The notes under the pieces: model-generated
Told to the model about the DNA's origin: nothing
What the model saw: only the letters and a program-made list of their open reading frames with translations
Database searches by the model: none
DNA from: Siphonodentalium dalli
Taxonomy: Eukaryota; Mollusca; Scaphopoda; Gadilida; Siphonodentaliidae
Reading direction: 5' to 3'
Length of the DNA stretch: 64,000 bases
Assembly (NCBI GenBank): GCA_032622095.1
Contig: CP136063.1
Location: 272,299,426-272,363,425 of the forward strand
Translations under genes and position numbers: made by a program
In this document: piece by piece, positions 37,201 to 50,900 of the stretch
Layout: each line of letters begins with the position of its first letter
Position numbering within the stretch: position 1 is the first letter of the stretch

Positions 37201-38903
37201 AGTCTTATTCCTGGTATGTTACAAATAACGAACGCTCATTGTTAGTCTTATTCCTGGTATGATACACATAAAAAGCGTTCATTGTTAGTCTACTCATTGT
37301 ATGTTACTAATAAAGACCGTTCAGTGTTAGTCTTAGTCATGGTATGTTACAAATTAAGAGCGTTCATTGTTAGTATATTCATGGTATGTTACAAATAAAG
37401 ATCGTTCATTGTTAGTCATATTCCTGGTATGTTACAAATAAAGAGCGTTCAATGTTAGTCTTACTCATTGTATGTTAAAAATAAAGACCGTTCATTGTTA
37501 GTCTTAGTCATGGTATGTTAGAAATAAAGAGCTTTCCTTGTTAGTATATTCATTGTATGTTACAAATAAAGATCGTTCATTGTTAGTCTTATTCCTGGTA
37601 TGTTACACATAAAGAGCGTTCATTGTTAGTCTACTCATTGTATGTTACCAATAAAGACTGTTCATTGTTAGTCTTAGTCATGGTATGTTACAAATAAAGA
37701 TCGTTCATTGTTAGTCTTATTCCTGGTATGTTACAAATAACGAACGCTCATTGTTAGTCTACTCATTGTATGTTACCAATAAAGACTGTTCATTGTTAGT
37801 CTTAGTCATGGTATGTTACAAATAAAGAACGCTCATTGTTAGTCTTATTCCTGGTATGTTACAAATAACGAACGCTCATTGTTAGTCTTATTCCTGGTAT
37901 GATACACATAAAAAGCGTTCATTGTTAGTCTACTCATTGTATGTTACCAATAAAGACCGTTCAGTGTTAGTCTTAGTCATGGTATGTTACAAATTAAGAG
38001 CGTTCATTGTTAGTATATTCATGGTATGTTACAAATAAAGATCGTTCATTGTTAGTCATATTCCTGGTATGTTACAAATAAAGAGCGTTCAATGTTAGTC
38101 TTACTCATTGTATGTTAAAAATAAAGACCGTTCATTGTTAGTCTTAGTCATGGTATGTTAGAAATAAAGAGCTTTCCTTGTTAGTATATTCATTGTATGT
38201 TACAAATAAAGATCGTTCATTGTTAGTCTTATTCCTGGTATGTTACACATAAAGAGCGTTCATTGTTAGTCTACTCATTGTATGTTACCAATAAAGACTG
38301 TTCATTGTTAGTCTTAGTCATGGTATGTTACAAATAAAGAACGCTCATTGTTAGTCTTATTCCTGGTATGTTACAAATAACGAACTCTCATTGTTAGTCT
38401 TATTCCTGGTATGTTACTAATAAAGAGCGTTCATTGTTAGTCTAGTCCTTGTATGTTACAAATAAAGAACGCTCATTGATAGTCTTACTCCTGGTATGTA
38501 ACCAACAAAGAACGTCCATTGTTAGTCTTATTCATGGTATGTTACAAATAAAGAGCGTTCACTGTTAATATATTCCTGGTATATAACTAACAAAGAACGT
38601 CTATTGTTGGTATATTCCTGGTATGTTACAAATAAAGCGCGTTCATAGTTAGTCTTACTCATGGTATGGTACAAATAAAGAGCGTTCATTGCTAGTCTTA
38701 TTCCTGGAATGTAACCAACAAAGAACGTCCATTGTTAGTCTTATTCATGGTATGTTACAAATAAAGAGCGTTCATTGCTAGTCTTATTCCTGGTATGTAA
38801 CCAACAAAGAACGTCCATTGTTAGTCTTATTCATGGTATGTTACACATAAAGAGCGTTCATTGCTAGTCTTATTCCTGGTATGTTACACATAAAGAGCGT
38901 TCA

Positions 38904-39365
38904 TTGTTAGTCTATTCCTGGTATGTTACAAATAAAGAACGCTCATTGTTAGTCTATTCCTGGTAAGTTACAAATAAAGAACGCTCATTGTTAGTCTATT
39001 CCTGGTATGTTACAAATAAAGAGCGTTCATTGTTAGTCTATTCCTGGTATGTTACAAATAAAGAACGCTCATTGTTCGTCTATTCCTGGTATGTTACAAA
39101 TAAAGAGGGTTCATCGTTAGTCTATTCCTGGTTTGTTACAAATAAAGAACGCTCATTGTTAGTCTATTACTGGTATGTTACAAATAATGAGCGTTCATCG
39201 TTAGTCTATTCCTGGTATGTTACAAATAAAGAACGCTCATCGTTTGTCTATTCCTGGTATGTTACAAATAAAGAACACTCATTGTTAGTCTATTCCTGGT
39301 ATGTTATAAATAAAGAGTGTTCATTGTTAGTCAATTCCTGATATATTACACATAAAGAACGCTCA
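38904..39365 (+). repeat. Run of eleven 42-bp monomers
   Basis: Third run of unit 3. It carries ACAAATAATGAGCG near 39180, shared only with 52626-53087. Confidence 0.85.
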
Positions 39366-42300
39366 TAGTTAGTCTTACTCCTGGTATGTTACATATAAAG
39401 AACGCACATTGTTAGTCTTACTCCTGGTATGTTACAAATAAAGAGCGTTCATTGCTAGTCTATTCCTGTTATGTTACAAATAAAGAGCGTTCATTGTTAG
39501 ACTATTCATGGTATGTTACACATAAAGAGCGTTCATTGTTAGTCTTACTCCTGGTATGTTACAAATAAAGAAAGCTCATTGTTAGTCTATTCCTGGTATG
39601 TTATAAATAAAGAGCGTTCATTGTTAGTCTTACTCCTGGTATGTTACCAATAAAGAACGCTCATTATTGGTATATTCCTGGTATGTTACAAATAAAGAGC
39701 GTTCGATGTTAGTCCTACTCATTGTATGTTAAAAATAAAGACCGTTCATTGTTAGTCTTAGTCATGGTATATTAGAAATAAAAAGCGCTCATTGTTAGTC
39801 TATTCCTGGTATGTTATAAATACAGAGCGTTCATTGTTAGTCTTACTCCTGGTATGTTACCAATAAAGAACGCTCATTGTTAGTCTATTCATGGTATGTT
39901 GCAAATAAAGAACGTTCATTGTTAGTATATTCCTGGTATGTTACAAATAAAGAACGCTCATTGTTAGTCTTATTCATGGTATGTAACCAACAAAGAACGT
40001 CCATTGTTAGTCTTATTCATGGTATGTTACAAATAAAGAGCGTTCACTGTTAGTCACCTCCTGGTAAATAACCAATAATGAGCGTTCATTGTTAGTCTAT
40101 TCATGGTATGTAACCAACAAAGAACGTCCATTGTTAGTCTTATTCATGGTATGTTACAAATAAAGAGCGTTCACTGTTAGTCACCTCCTGGTAAATAACC
40201 AATAATGAGCGTTCATTGTTAGTCTATTCCTGGTATGTTACAAATAAAGATCATTCATTGTTAGTCGTATTCCTGGTATGTTACAAATAAAGAGCGTTCA
40301 TTGTTAGTCTATTCCTGGTATGTTACAAATAAAGAGCGTTTATTGTTAGTCTATTCCTGGTATGTAGCCAACAAAGAACTGTCATTGTTAGTTTTATTCC
40401 TAGTATGTTACACATTAAGAGCGTTCATTGTTAGTCTATTCATTGTTTGTTACCAATAAAGACCGTTCATTGTTAGTCTTAGTCATGTTATGTTACAAAT
40501 AAAGATTGACTCTTGTTAGTATATTCATGGTATGTTACAAATAAAGATAGTTCATTGTTAGTCTTATTCCTGGTATGTTACAAATCAAGAGCGTTCATTG
40601 TTAGTCTTACACATTGTATGTTGAAAATAAAGAGCGTTCATTGTTAGTCTATTCCTGGTTTGTTACAAATAAATAACGCTCATTGTTATATAGTCTATTC
40701 TTGGTATGTTTCAAATAAAGAGCGTTCATTGTTAGTCTATTCCTGGTATGTTACAAATAAAGAGCATTCATTGTTATTCTATTCCTGGTTTGTTACAAAT
40801 AACGAGCGTTCATTGCTAGTCTATTCCCGTTATGTTACAAATAAAGAGCGTTCATTGTTAGACTATTACTGGTATGTTACACATAAAGAGCGTTCATTGT
40901 TTGTATTATTCCTGGTATGTTACAAATAAAGAACGCTCATTGTTAGTCTATTCCTGGTATGTTACAAATAAAGAACGTTCATTTTTAGTCTACCCCTGGT
41001 ATGTTACAATAAAGAGCGTCATTGTTAGTCTATTCCTGGTATGTTACAAATAAAGAGAGTTCATTGTTAGTCTATTCCTGGTATGTTACAATTAAAGAGC
41101 GTTCATTGTTAGTCTATTCATGGTATGTTACAAATAAAGAACGTCCATTGTTATTCTTATTCATGGTATGTTACAAATAAAGAGCGTTCATTGTTAGTCT
41201 TATTCCTGGTATGATACACATAAAAAGCGTTCATTGTTAGTCTACTCATTGTATGTTACCAATAAAGACCGTTCATTGTTAGTCTTAGTCATGGTATGTT
41301 ACAAATTAAGAGCGTTCATTGTTAGTATATTCATGGTATGTTACAAATAAAGATCGTTCATTGTTAGTCTTATTCCTGGTATGTTACAAATAAAGAGCGT
41401 TCAATGTTTGTCTTACTCATTGTATGTTAAAAATAAAGACCGTTCATTGTTAGTCTTAGTCATGGTATGTTAGAAATTAAGAGCTTTCCTTGATAGTATA
41501 TTCATTGTATGTTACAAATAAAGATCGTTCATTGTTAGTCTTATTCCTGGTATGTTACACATAAAGAGCGTTCATTGTTAGTCTACTCATTGTATGTTAC
41601 CAATAAAGACTGTTCATTGTTAGTCTTAGTCATGGTATGTTACAAATAAAGAACGCTCATTGTTAGTCTTATTCCTGGTATGTTACAAATAACGAACGCT
41701 CATTGTTAGTCTTATTCCTGGTATGTTACTAATAAAGAGCGTTCATTGTTAGTCTAGTCCTTGTATGTTACAAATAAAGAACGCTCATTGATAGTCTTAC
41801 TCCTGGTATGTAACCAACAAAGAACGTCCATTGTTAGTCTTATTCATGGTATGTTACAAATAAAGAGCGTTCACTGTTAATCTATTCCTGGTATATAACT
41901 AACAAAGAACGTCTATTGTTGGTATATTCCTGGTATGTTACAAATAAAGCGCCTTCATAGTTAGTCTTACTCATGGTATGGTACAAATAAAGAGCGTTCA
42001 TTGCTAGTATTATTCCTGGTATGTAACCAGCAAAGAACGTCCATTGTTAGTCTTATTCGTTGTATGCTACAAATAAGGAGCGTTTATTGCTAGTCTTAAT
42101 CCTGGTATGTAACCAACAAAGAACGTCCATTGTTAGTCTTATTCATGGTATGTTAAAAATAAAGAGCGTTCATTGCTAGTCTTATTTCTGGTATGTAACC
42201 AACAAAGAACGTCAATTGTTAGTCTTATTCATTGTATGTTACAAATAAAGAGCGTTCATTGATAGTCTTATTCCTGCTATGTAACCAACAAAGAACGTCC

Positions 42301-42654
42301 ACTGTTAGTCTTACTCCTGGTATGTTACAAATAAAGAGCGTTCATTGTTAGTCTTACTCCTGGTATGTTACAAATAAAGAGCGTTCATTGTTAGTCTTAT
42401 TCCTGGTATGTTACAAATAAAGAGCGTTCATTGTTAGTTTATTCCTGGTATGTTACAAATAAGGAACGCCCATTGTTAGTCTTATTCCTGGTGTGTTACA
42501 AATAAAGAGCGTTCATTGTTAGTCTTATTCCTGGTATGTTACAAATAAAGAGCGTTCATTGTTAGTTTATTCCTGGTATGTTACAAATAAGGAACGCCCA
42601 TTGTTAGTCTTATTCCTGGTATGTTACAAATAGAGAGCGTTCATTGTTAGTCTA

Positions 42655-43028
42655 ATCTGCAAGGCCAGTGTCTAGTTGAAACATTCAAAAACATATATTC
42701 TTGAACTTTATTAACGCATGCCAAACTACTAGTGTTAGCGCTGCCACTTGACAAATTTGCTGATGGCAAAAATAATTCAAATTTGGCAAAAACAAAATTC
42801 CCGGTGAAATTAAGCCTCTGCGTGGTCTTTCCTCCACCCGTAAAATTGACAACGTCGTGTGTGTCCTTGCGGCTGGAACGACGATAAACCCTAACAAACA
42901 AACAAACAAACATAGCAAATCCTCTTGTGATGCGCCCTTCTGATAAGGCAACCCTTCTATCGTGTTATTGTTTGATTATTGGTGTATTATGTGGTGATAA
43001 ACTAGAGATGCGAATATAATTATTAACT
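42655..43028. other. Unit-boundary island, copy 4 (374 bp)
   Basis: A full-length copy with four CAAA units, indistinguishable by eye from copy 3. It was evidently carried along in the duplication of the whole unit rather than inserted independently. Confidence 0.9.
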
Positions 43029-43576
43029 ACTCATGGAATGTTACAAATAAAGAGCGTTCATTGCTAGTAGTATTCCTGGTATGTAACCAACAAAGAACGT
43101 CCATTGTTAGTCTTATGCATTGTATGCTACAAGTAAGGAACGTTCATTGCTAGTCTTAATCCTGGTATGGAACCAACAAAGAACGTCCATTGTTAGTCTT
43201 ATTCATTGTATGTTACAAATAAAGAGCGTTCCTTGCTAGTCTTATTCCTGGTATGTAATCAACAAAGAATGTCCACTGCTAGTCTTACTCCTGGTATGCT
43301 ACAAATAAAAAGCGTTCATTGTTATTCTTACTCCTGGTATGTTACAAATAAAGAGCGTCCATTGCTAGTCTTATTCCTGGAATGTAACCAACAAAGAACG
43401 TCCATTGTTAGTCTTATTCATGGTATGTTACAAATAAAGAGCGTTCATTGCTAGTCTTATTCCTGGTATGTAACCAACAAAGAACGTCCATTGTTAGTCT
43501 TATTCATGGTATGTTACACATAAAGAGCGTTCATTGCTAGTCTTATTCCTGGTATGTTACAAATAAAGAGCGTTCA
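43029..43576 (+). repeat. Alternating A/B dimer run right of island 4
   Basis: Same composition and length as the run right of island 3, followed at 43577 by pure 42-bp monomers. Confidence 0.8.
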
Positions 43577-44290
43577 TTGTTAGTCTATTCCTGGTATGTT
43601 ACAAATAAAGAACGCTCATTGTTAGTCTATTCCTGGTAAGTTACAAATAAAGAACGCTCATTGTTAGTCTATTCCTGGTATGTTACAAATAAAGAGCGTT
43701 CATTGTTAGTCTATTCCTGGTATGTTACAAATAAAGAACGCTCATTGTTCGTCTATTCCTGGTATGTTACAAATAAAGAGGGTTCATCGTTAGTCTATTC
43801 CTGGTATGTTACAAATAAAGAGCGTTCATTGTTAGTCTATTCCTGGTATGTTACAAATAAAGAACGCTCATTGTTAGTCTATTCCTGGTAAGTTACAAAT
43901 AAAGAACGCTCATTGTTAGTCTATTCCTGGTATGTTACAAATAAAGAGCGTTCATTGTTAGTCTATTCCTGGTATGTTACAAATAAAGAACGCTCATTGT
44001 TCGTCTATTCCTGGTATGTTACAAATAAAGAGGGTTCATCGTTAGTCTATTCCTGGTTTGTTACAAATAAAGAACGCTCATTGTTAGTCTATTACTGGCA
44101 TGTTACAAATAAAGAGCGTTCATCGTTAGTCTATTCCTGGTATGTTACAAATAAAGAACGCTCATCGTTTGTCTATTCCTGGTATGTTACAAATAAAGAA
44201 CACTCATTGTTAGTCTATTCCTGGTATGTTATAAATAAAGAGTGTTCATTGTTAGTCAATTCCTGATATATTACACATAAAGAACGCTCA
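43577..44290 (+). repeat. Run of seventeen 42-bp monomers
   Basis: The unit 4 counterpart of 28595-29308, with the same internal 252-bp duplication and the CTGGCATGTTAC variant. Confidence 0.85.
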
Positions 44291-47268
44291 TAGTTAGTCT
44301 TACTCCTGGTATGTTACATATAAAGAACGCACATTGTTAGTCTTACTCCTGGTATGTTACATATAAAGAACGCACATTGTTAGTCTTACTCCTGATATGT
44401 TACAAATAAAGAGCGTTCATTGCTAGTCTATTCCTGTTATGTTACAAATAAAGAGCGTTCATTGTTAGACTATTCCTGGTTTGTTACAAATAAAGAGCGT
44501 TCATTGTTAGTCTTACTCCTGGTATGTTACAAATAAAGAAAGCTCATTGTTAGTCTATTCCTGGTATGTTATAAATAAAGAGCGTTCATTGTTAGTCTTA
44601 CTCCTGGTATGTTACCAATAAAGAACGCTCATTATTGGAATATTCCTGGTATGTTACAAATAAAGAGCGTTCGATGTTAGTCCTACTCATTGTATGTTAA
44701 AAATAAAGACCGTTCATTGTTAGTCTTAGTCATGGTATGTTAGAAATAAAGAGCGCTCATTGTTAGTCTATTCCTGGTATGTTATAAATACAGAGCGTTC
44801 ATTGTTAGTCTTACTCCTGGTATGTTACCAATAAAGAACGCTCATTGTTAGTCTATTCGTGGTATGTTGCAAATAAAGAGCGTTCATTGTTAGTCTATTC
44901 TTGGTATGTTACAAATAAAGAACGCTCATTGTTAGTCTTATTCCTGGTATGTTACAAATAAAGAGCGTTCATTGTTCGTCTATTCATGGTATGTAACCAA
45001 CAAAGAACGTCCATTGTTAGTCTTATTCATGGTATGTTACAAATAAAGAGCGTTCACTGTTAGTCACCTCCTGGTAAATAACCAATAATGAGCGTTCATT
45101 GTTAGTCTATTCCTGGTATGTTACAATAAAGATCATTCATTGTTAGTCGTATTCCTGGTATGTTACAAACAAAGAGCGTTCATTGTTAGTCTATTCCTGG
45201 TATGTTACAAATAAAGAGCGTTTATTGTTAGTCTATTCCTGGTATGTAGCCAACAAAGAACTTTCATTGTTAGTCTTATTCCTAGTATGTTACACATTAA
45301 GAGCGTTCATTGTTAGTCTATTCATTGTTTGTTACCAATAAAGACCGTTCATTGTTAGTCTTAGTCATGTTATGTTAGAAATAAAGATTGTCTCTTGTTA
45401 GTATATTCATGGTATGTTACAAATAAAGATAGTTCATTGTTAGTCTTATTCCTGGTATGTTACAAATCAAGAGCGTTCATTGTTAGTCTTACACATTGTA
45501 TGTTAAAAATAAAGAGCGTTCATTGTTAGTCTATTCCTAGTTTGTTATAAATAAATAACGCTCATTGTTATATAGTCTATTCTTGGTATGTTTCAAATAA
45601 AGAGCGTTCATTGTTAGTCTATTCCTGGTATGTTACAAATAAAGAGCATTCATTGTTATTCTATTCCTGGTATGTTACAAATAACGAGCGTTCATTGCTA
45701 GTCTATTCCCGTTATGTTACAAATAAAGAGCGTTCATTGTTAGACTATTACTGGTATGTTACACATAAAGAGCGTTCATTGTTTGTATTATTCCTGGTAT
45801 GTTACAAATAAAGAACGCTCATTGTTAGTCTATTCCTGGTATGTTACAAATAAAGAACGTTCATTTTTAGTCTATCCCTGGTATGTTACAATAAAGAGCG
45901 TCATTGTTAGTCTATTCCTGGTATGTTACAAATAAAGAGCGTTCATTGTTAGTCTATTCATGGTATGTTACAAATAAAGAACGTCCATTGTTATTCTTAT
46001 TCATGGTATGTTACAAATAAAGAGCGTTCATTGTTAGTCTTATTCCTGGTATGATACACATAAAAAGCGTTCATTGTTAGTCTACTCATTGTATGTTACC
46101 AATAAAGACCGTCCCTGGTATGTTACAATAAAGAGCGTCATTGTTAGTCTATTCCTGGTATGTTACAAATAAAGAGCGTTCATTGTTAGTCTATTCATGG
46201 TATGTAACCAACAAAGAACGTCAATTGTTAGTCTTATTCATTGTATGTTACAAATAAAGAGCGTTCATTGATAGTCTTATTCCTGCTATGTAACCAACAA
46301 AGAACGTCCACTGTTAGTCTTACTCCTGGTATGTTACAAATAAAGAGCGTTCATTGTTAGTCTTACTCCTGGTATGTTGCAAATAAAGAGCGTTCACTGC
46401 TAGTCTTATTCCTGGATTCTAACCAACAAAGAACGTCCATTGTTAGTCTTATTCATGGTATGTTACAAATAAAGAGAGTTCATTGCTAGTCTTATTCCTG
46501 GTATGTAACCAACACAGAACGTCCATTGCTAGTCTTATTCCTGGTATATAACGAACAAAGAGCGTTCATTGTTAGTCTTACTCCTGGTATGTTACGAATA
46601 AATAGCGTTCATTGTTAGTCTATTCCTGGTATGTTACAAATAAAGTGCGTTCATTGCTAGTCTTATTCCTGGTAGTCTTATTCCTGGTATGTTACAAATA
46701 AAGAACGCTCATTGTTAGTCTATTCCTGGTATGTTACAAATAAAGAACGTCCATTGTTAGTCTTAATCCTGGTATGTTACAAATAAAGAACGTTCATTGC
46801 TAGTCTTATTCCTGGTATGTTACAAATAAGGAACGTCCATTGTTAGTATATTCCTGGTATGTTACAAATAAAGAGCATTCATTGTTAGTCTTACTCCTGG
46901 TATGTTACAAATAAAGAGCGTTCATTGCTAGTCTTATTCCTGGTATGTAATCAACAAAGAATGTCCACTGCTAGTCTTACTCCTGGTATGCTACAAATAA
47001 AAAGCGTTCATTGTTATTCTTACTCCTGGTATGTTACAAATAAAGAGCGTCCATTGCTAGTCTTATTCCTGGAATGTAACCAACAAAGAACGTCCATTGT
47101 TAGTCTTATTCATGGTATGTTACAAATAAAGAGCGTTCATTGCTAGTCTTATTCCTGGTATGTAACCAACAAAGAACGTCCATTGTTAGTCTTATTCATG
47201 GTATGTTACACATAAAGAGCGTTCATTGCTAGTCTTATTCCTGGTATGTTACAAATAAAGAGCGTTCA

Positions 47269-47982
47269 TTGTTAGTCTATTCCTGGTATGTTACAAATAA
47301 AGAACGCTCATTGTTAGTCTATTCCTGGTAAGTTACAAATAAAGAACGCTCATTGTTAGTCTATTCCTGGTATGTTACAAATAAAGAGCGTTCATTGTTA
47401 GTCTATTCCTGGTATGTTACAAATAAAGAACGCTCATTGTTCGTCTATTCCTGGTATGTTACAAATAAAGAGGGTTCATCGTTAGTCTATTCCTGGTATG
47501 TTACAAATAAAGAGCGTTCATTGTTAGTCTATTCCTGGTATGTTACAAATAAAGAACGCTCATTGTTAGTCTATTCCTGGTAAGTTACAAATAAAGAACG
47601 CTCATTGTTAGTCTATTCCTGGTATGTTACAAATAAAGAGCGTTCATTGTTAGTCTATTCCTGGTATGTTACAAATAAAGAACGCTCATTGTTCGTCTAT
47701 TCCTGGTATGTTACAAATAAAGAGGGTTCATCGTTAGTCTATTCCTGGTTTGTTACAAATAAAGAACGCTCATTGTTAGTCTATTACTGGCATGTTACAA
47801 ATAAAGAGCGTTCATCGTTAGTCTATTCCTGGTATGTTACAAATAAAGAACGCTCATCGTTTGTCTATTCCTGGTATGTTACAAATAAAGAACACTCATT
47901 GTTAGTCTATTCCTGGTATGTTATAAATAAAGAGTGTTCATTGTTAGTCAATTCCTGATATATTACACATAAAGAACGCTCA
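47269..47982 (+). repeat. Run of seventeen 42-bp monomers
   Basis: The unit 4 counterpart of 32287-34260 without the triplication. It represents the likely pre-expansion state. Confidence 0.85.
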
Positions 47983-50900
47983 TAGTTAGTCTTACTCCTG
48001 GTATGTTACATATAAAGAACGCACATTGTTAGTCTTACTCCTGGTATGTTACATATAAAGAACGCACATTGTTAGTCTTACTCCTGATATGTTACAAATA
48101 AAGAGCGTTCATTGCTAGTCTATTCCTGTTATGTTACAAATAAAGAGCGTTCATTGTTAGACTATTCCTGGTTTGTTACAAATAAAGAGCGTTCATTGTT
48201 AGTCTTACTCCTGGTATGTTACAAATAAAGAAAGCTCATTGTTAGTCTATTCCTGGTATGTTATAAATAAAGAGCGTTCATTGTTAGTCTTACTCCTGGT
48301 ATGTTACCAATAAAGAACGCTCATTATTGGAATATTCCTGGTATGTTACAAATAAAGAGCGTTCGATGTTAGTCCTACTCATTGTATGTTAAAAATAAAG
48401 ACCGTTCATTGTTAGTCTTAGTCATGGTATGTTAGAAATAAAGAGCGCTCATTGTTAGTCTATTCCTGGTATGTTATAAATACAGAGCGTTCATTGTTAG
48501 TCTTACTCCTGGTATGTTACCAATAAAGAACGCTCATTGTTAGTCTATTCGTGGTATGTTGCAAATAAAGAGCGTTCATTGTTAGTCTATTCTTGGTATG
48601 TTACAAATAAAGAACGCTCATTGTTAGTCTTATTCCTGGTATGTTACAAATAAAGAGCGTTCATTGTTCGTCTATTCATGGTATGTAACCAACAAAGAAC
48701 GTCCATTGTTAGTCTTATTCATGGTATGTTACAAATAAAGAGCGTTCACTGTTAGTCACCTCCTGGTAAATAACCAATAATGAGCGTTCATTGTTAGTCT
48801 ATTCCTGGTATGTTACAATAAAGATCATTCATTGTTAGTCGTATTCCTGGTATGTTACAAACAAAGAGCGTTCATTGTTAGTCTATTCCTGGTATGTTAC
48901 AAATAAAGAGCGTTTATTGTTAGTCTATTCCTGGTATGTAGCCAACAAAGAACTTTCATTGTTAGTCTTATTCCTAGTATGTTACACATTAAGAGCGTTC
49001 ATTGTTAGTCTATTCATTGTTTGTTACCAATAAAGACCGTTCATTGTTAGTCTTAGTCATGTTATGTTAGAAATAAAGATTGTCTCTTGTTAGTATATTC
49101 ATGGTATGTTACAAATAAAGATAGTTCATTGTTAGTCTTATTCCTGGTGTGTTACAAATCAAGAGCGTTCATTGTTAGTCTTACACATTGTATGTTAAAA
49201 ATAAAGAGCGTTCATTGTTAGTCTATTCCTAGTTTGTTATAAATAAATAACGCTCATTGTTATATAGTCTATTCTTGGTATGTTTCAAATAAAGAGCGTT
49301 CATTGTTAGTCTATTCCTGGTATGTTACAAATAAAGAGCATTCATTGTTATTCTATTCCTGGTATGTTACAAATAACGAGCGTTCATTGCTAGTCTATTC
49401 CCGTTATGTTACAAATAAAGAGCGTTCATTGTTAGACTATTACTGGTATGTTACACATAAAGAGCGTTCATTGTTTGTATTATTCCTGGTATGTTACAAA
49501 TAAAGAACGCTCATTGTTAGTCTATTCCTGGTATGTTACAAATAAAGAACGTTCATTTTTAGTCTATCCCTGGTATGTTACAATAAAGAGCGTCATTGTT
49601 AGTCTATTCCTGGTATGTTACAAATAAAGAGCGTTCATTGTTAGTCTATTCATGGTATGTTACAAATAAAGAACGTCCATTGTTATTCTTATTCATGGTA
49701 TGTTACAAATAAAGAGCGTTCATTGTTAGTCTTATTCCTGGTATGATACACATAAAAAGCGTTCATTGTTAGTCTACTCATTGTATGTTACCAATAAAGA
49801 CCGTCCCTGGTATGTTACAATAAAGAGCGTCATTGTTAGTCTATTCCTGGTATGTTACAAATAAAGAGCGTTCATTGTTAGTCTATTCATGGTATGTAAC
49901 CAACAAAGAACGTCAATTGTTAGTCTTATTCATTGTATGTTACAAATAAAGAGCGTTCATTGATAGTCTTATTCCTGCTATGTAACCAACAAAGAACGTC
50001 CACTGTTAGTCTTACTCCTGGTATGTTACAAATAAAGAGCGTTCATTGTTAGTCTTACTCCTGGTATGTTGCAAATAAAGAGCGTTCATTGCTAGTCTTA
50101 TTCCTGGATTCTAACCAACAAAGAACGTCCATTGTTAGTCTTATTCATGGTATGTTACAAATAAAGAGAGTTCATTGCTAGTCTTATTCCTGGTATGTAA
50201 CCAACACAGAACGTCCATTGCTAGTCTTATTCCTGGTATATAACGAACAAAGAGCGTTCATTGTTAGTCTTACTCCTGGTATGTTACGAATAAATAGCGT
50301 TCATTGTTAGTCTATTCCTGGTATGTTACAAATAAAGTGCGTTCATTGCTAGTCTTATTCCTGGTAGTCTTATTCCTGGTATGTTACAAATAAAGAACGC
50401 TCATTGTTAGTCTATTCCTGGTATGTTACAAATAAAGAACGTCCATTGTTAGTCTTAATCCTGGTATGTTACAAATAAAGAACGTTCATTGCTAGTCTTA
50501 TTCCTGGTATGTTACAAATAAGGAACGTCCATTGTTAGTATATTCCTGGTATGTTACAAATAAAGAGCATTCATTGTTAGTCTTACTCCTGGTATGTTAC
50601 AAATAAAGAGCGTTCATTGCTAGTATTATTCCTGGTATGTAACCAACAAAGAACGTCCATTGTTAGTCTTATGCATTGTATGCTACAAGTAAGGAACGTT
50701 CATTGCTAGTCTTAATCCTGGTATGGAACCAACAAAGAACGTCCATTGTTAGTCTTATTCATTGTATGTTACAAATAAAGAGCGTTCCTTGCTAGTCTTA
50801 TTCCTGGTATGTAACCAACAAAGAATGTCCACTGCTAGTCTTACTCCTGGTAGGCTACAAATAAAAAGCGTTCATTGTTATTCTTACTCCTGGTATGTTA

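Larger units (their letters stand above)
27673..42654 (+). repeat. Higher-order unit 3 (14,982 bp)
   Basis: Unit 3 is nearly the same as unit 4, offset by 14,982 bp on the left. The offset falls to 13,722 bp after the 630-bp triplication (two extra copies, 1260 bp) and rises to 14,504 bp at the right end because about 782 bp is missing near 42,370. Shared private variants support recent duplication of the whole unit, for example GTGTGTTACAAATC at 35427 and 49149, and CGTTCACTGC near 31409 and 46391. It contains a 3692-bp tandem duplication starting at 28251 and 31943, then a segment homologous to 21131-27672. Confidence 0.9.
43233..50616 (+). repeat. 3692-bp tandem duplication in unit 4
   Basis: Copies lie at 43233-46924 and 46925-50616. 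The join sits in an A-type monomer reading TTGCTAGTC. The mid-monomer breakpoint GACCGTCCCTGG appears in both (46112/46113 and 49804/49805). The two copies differ by a few bases that are shared with the matching copy in unit 3, so the 3692-bp duplication is older than the duplication of the unit. Confidence 0.88.
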
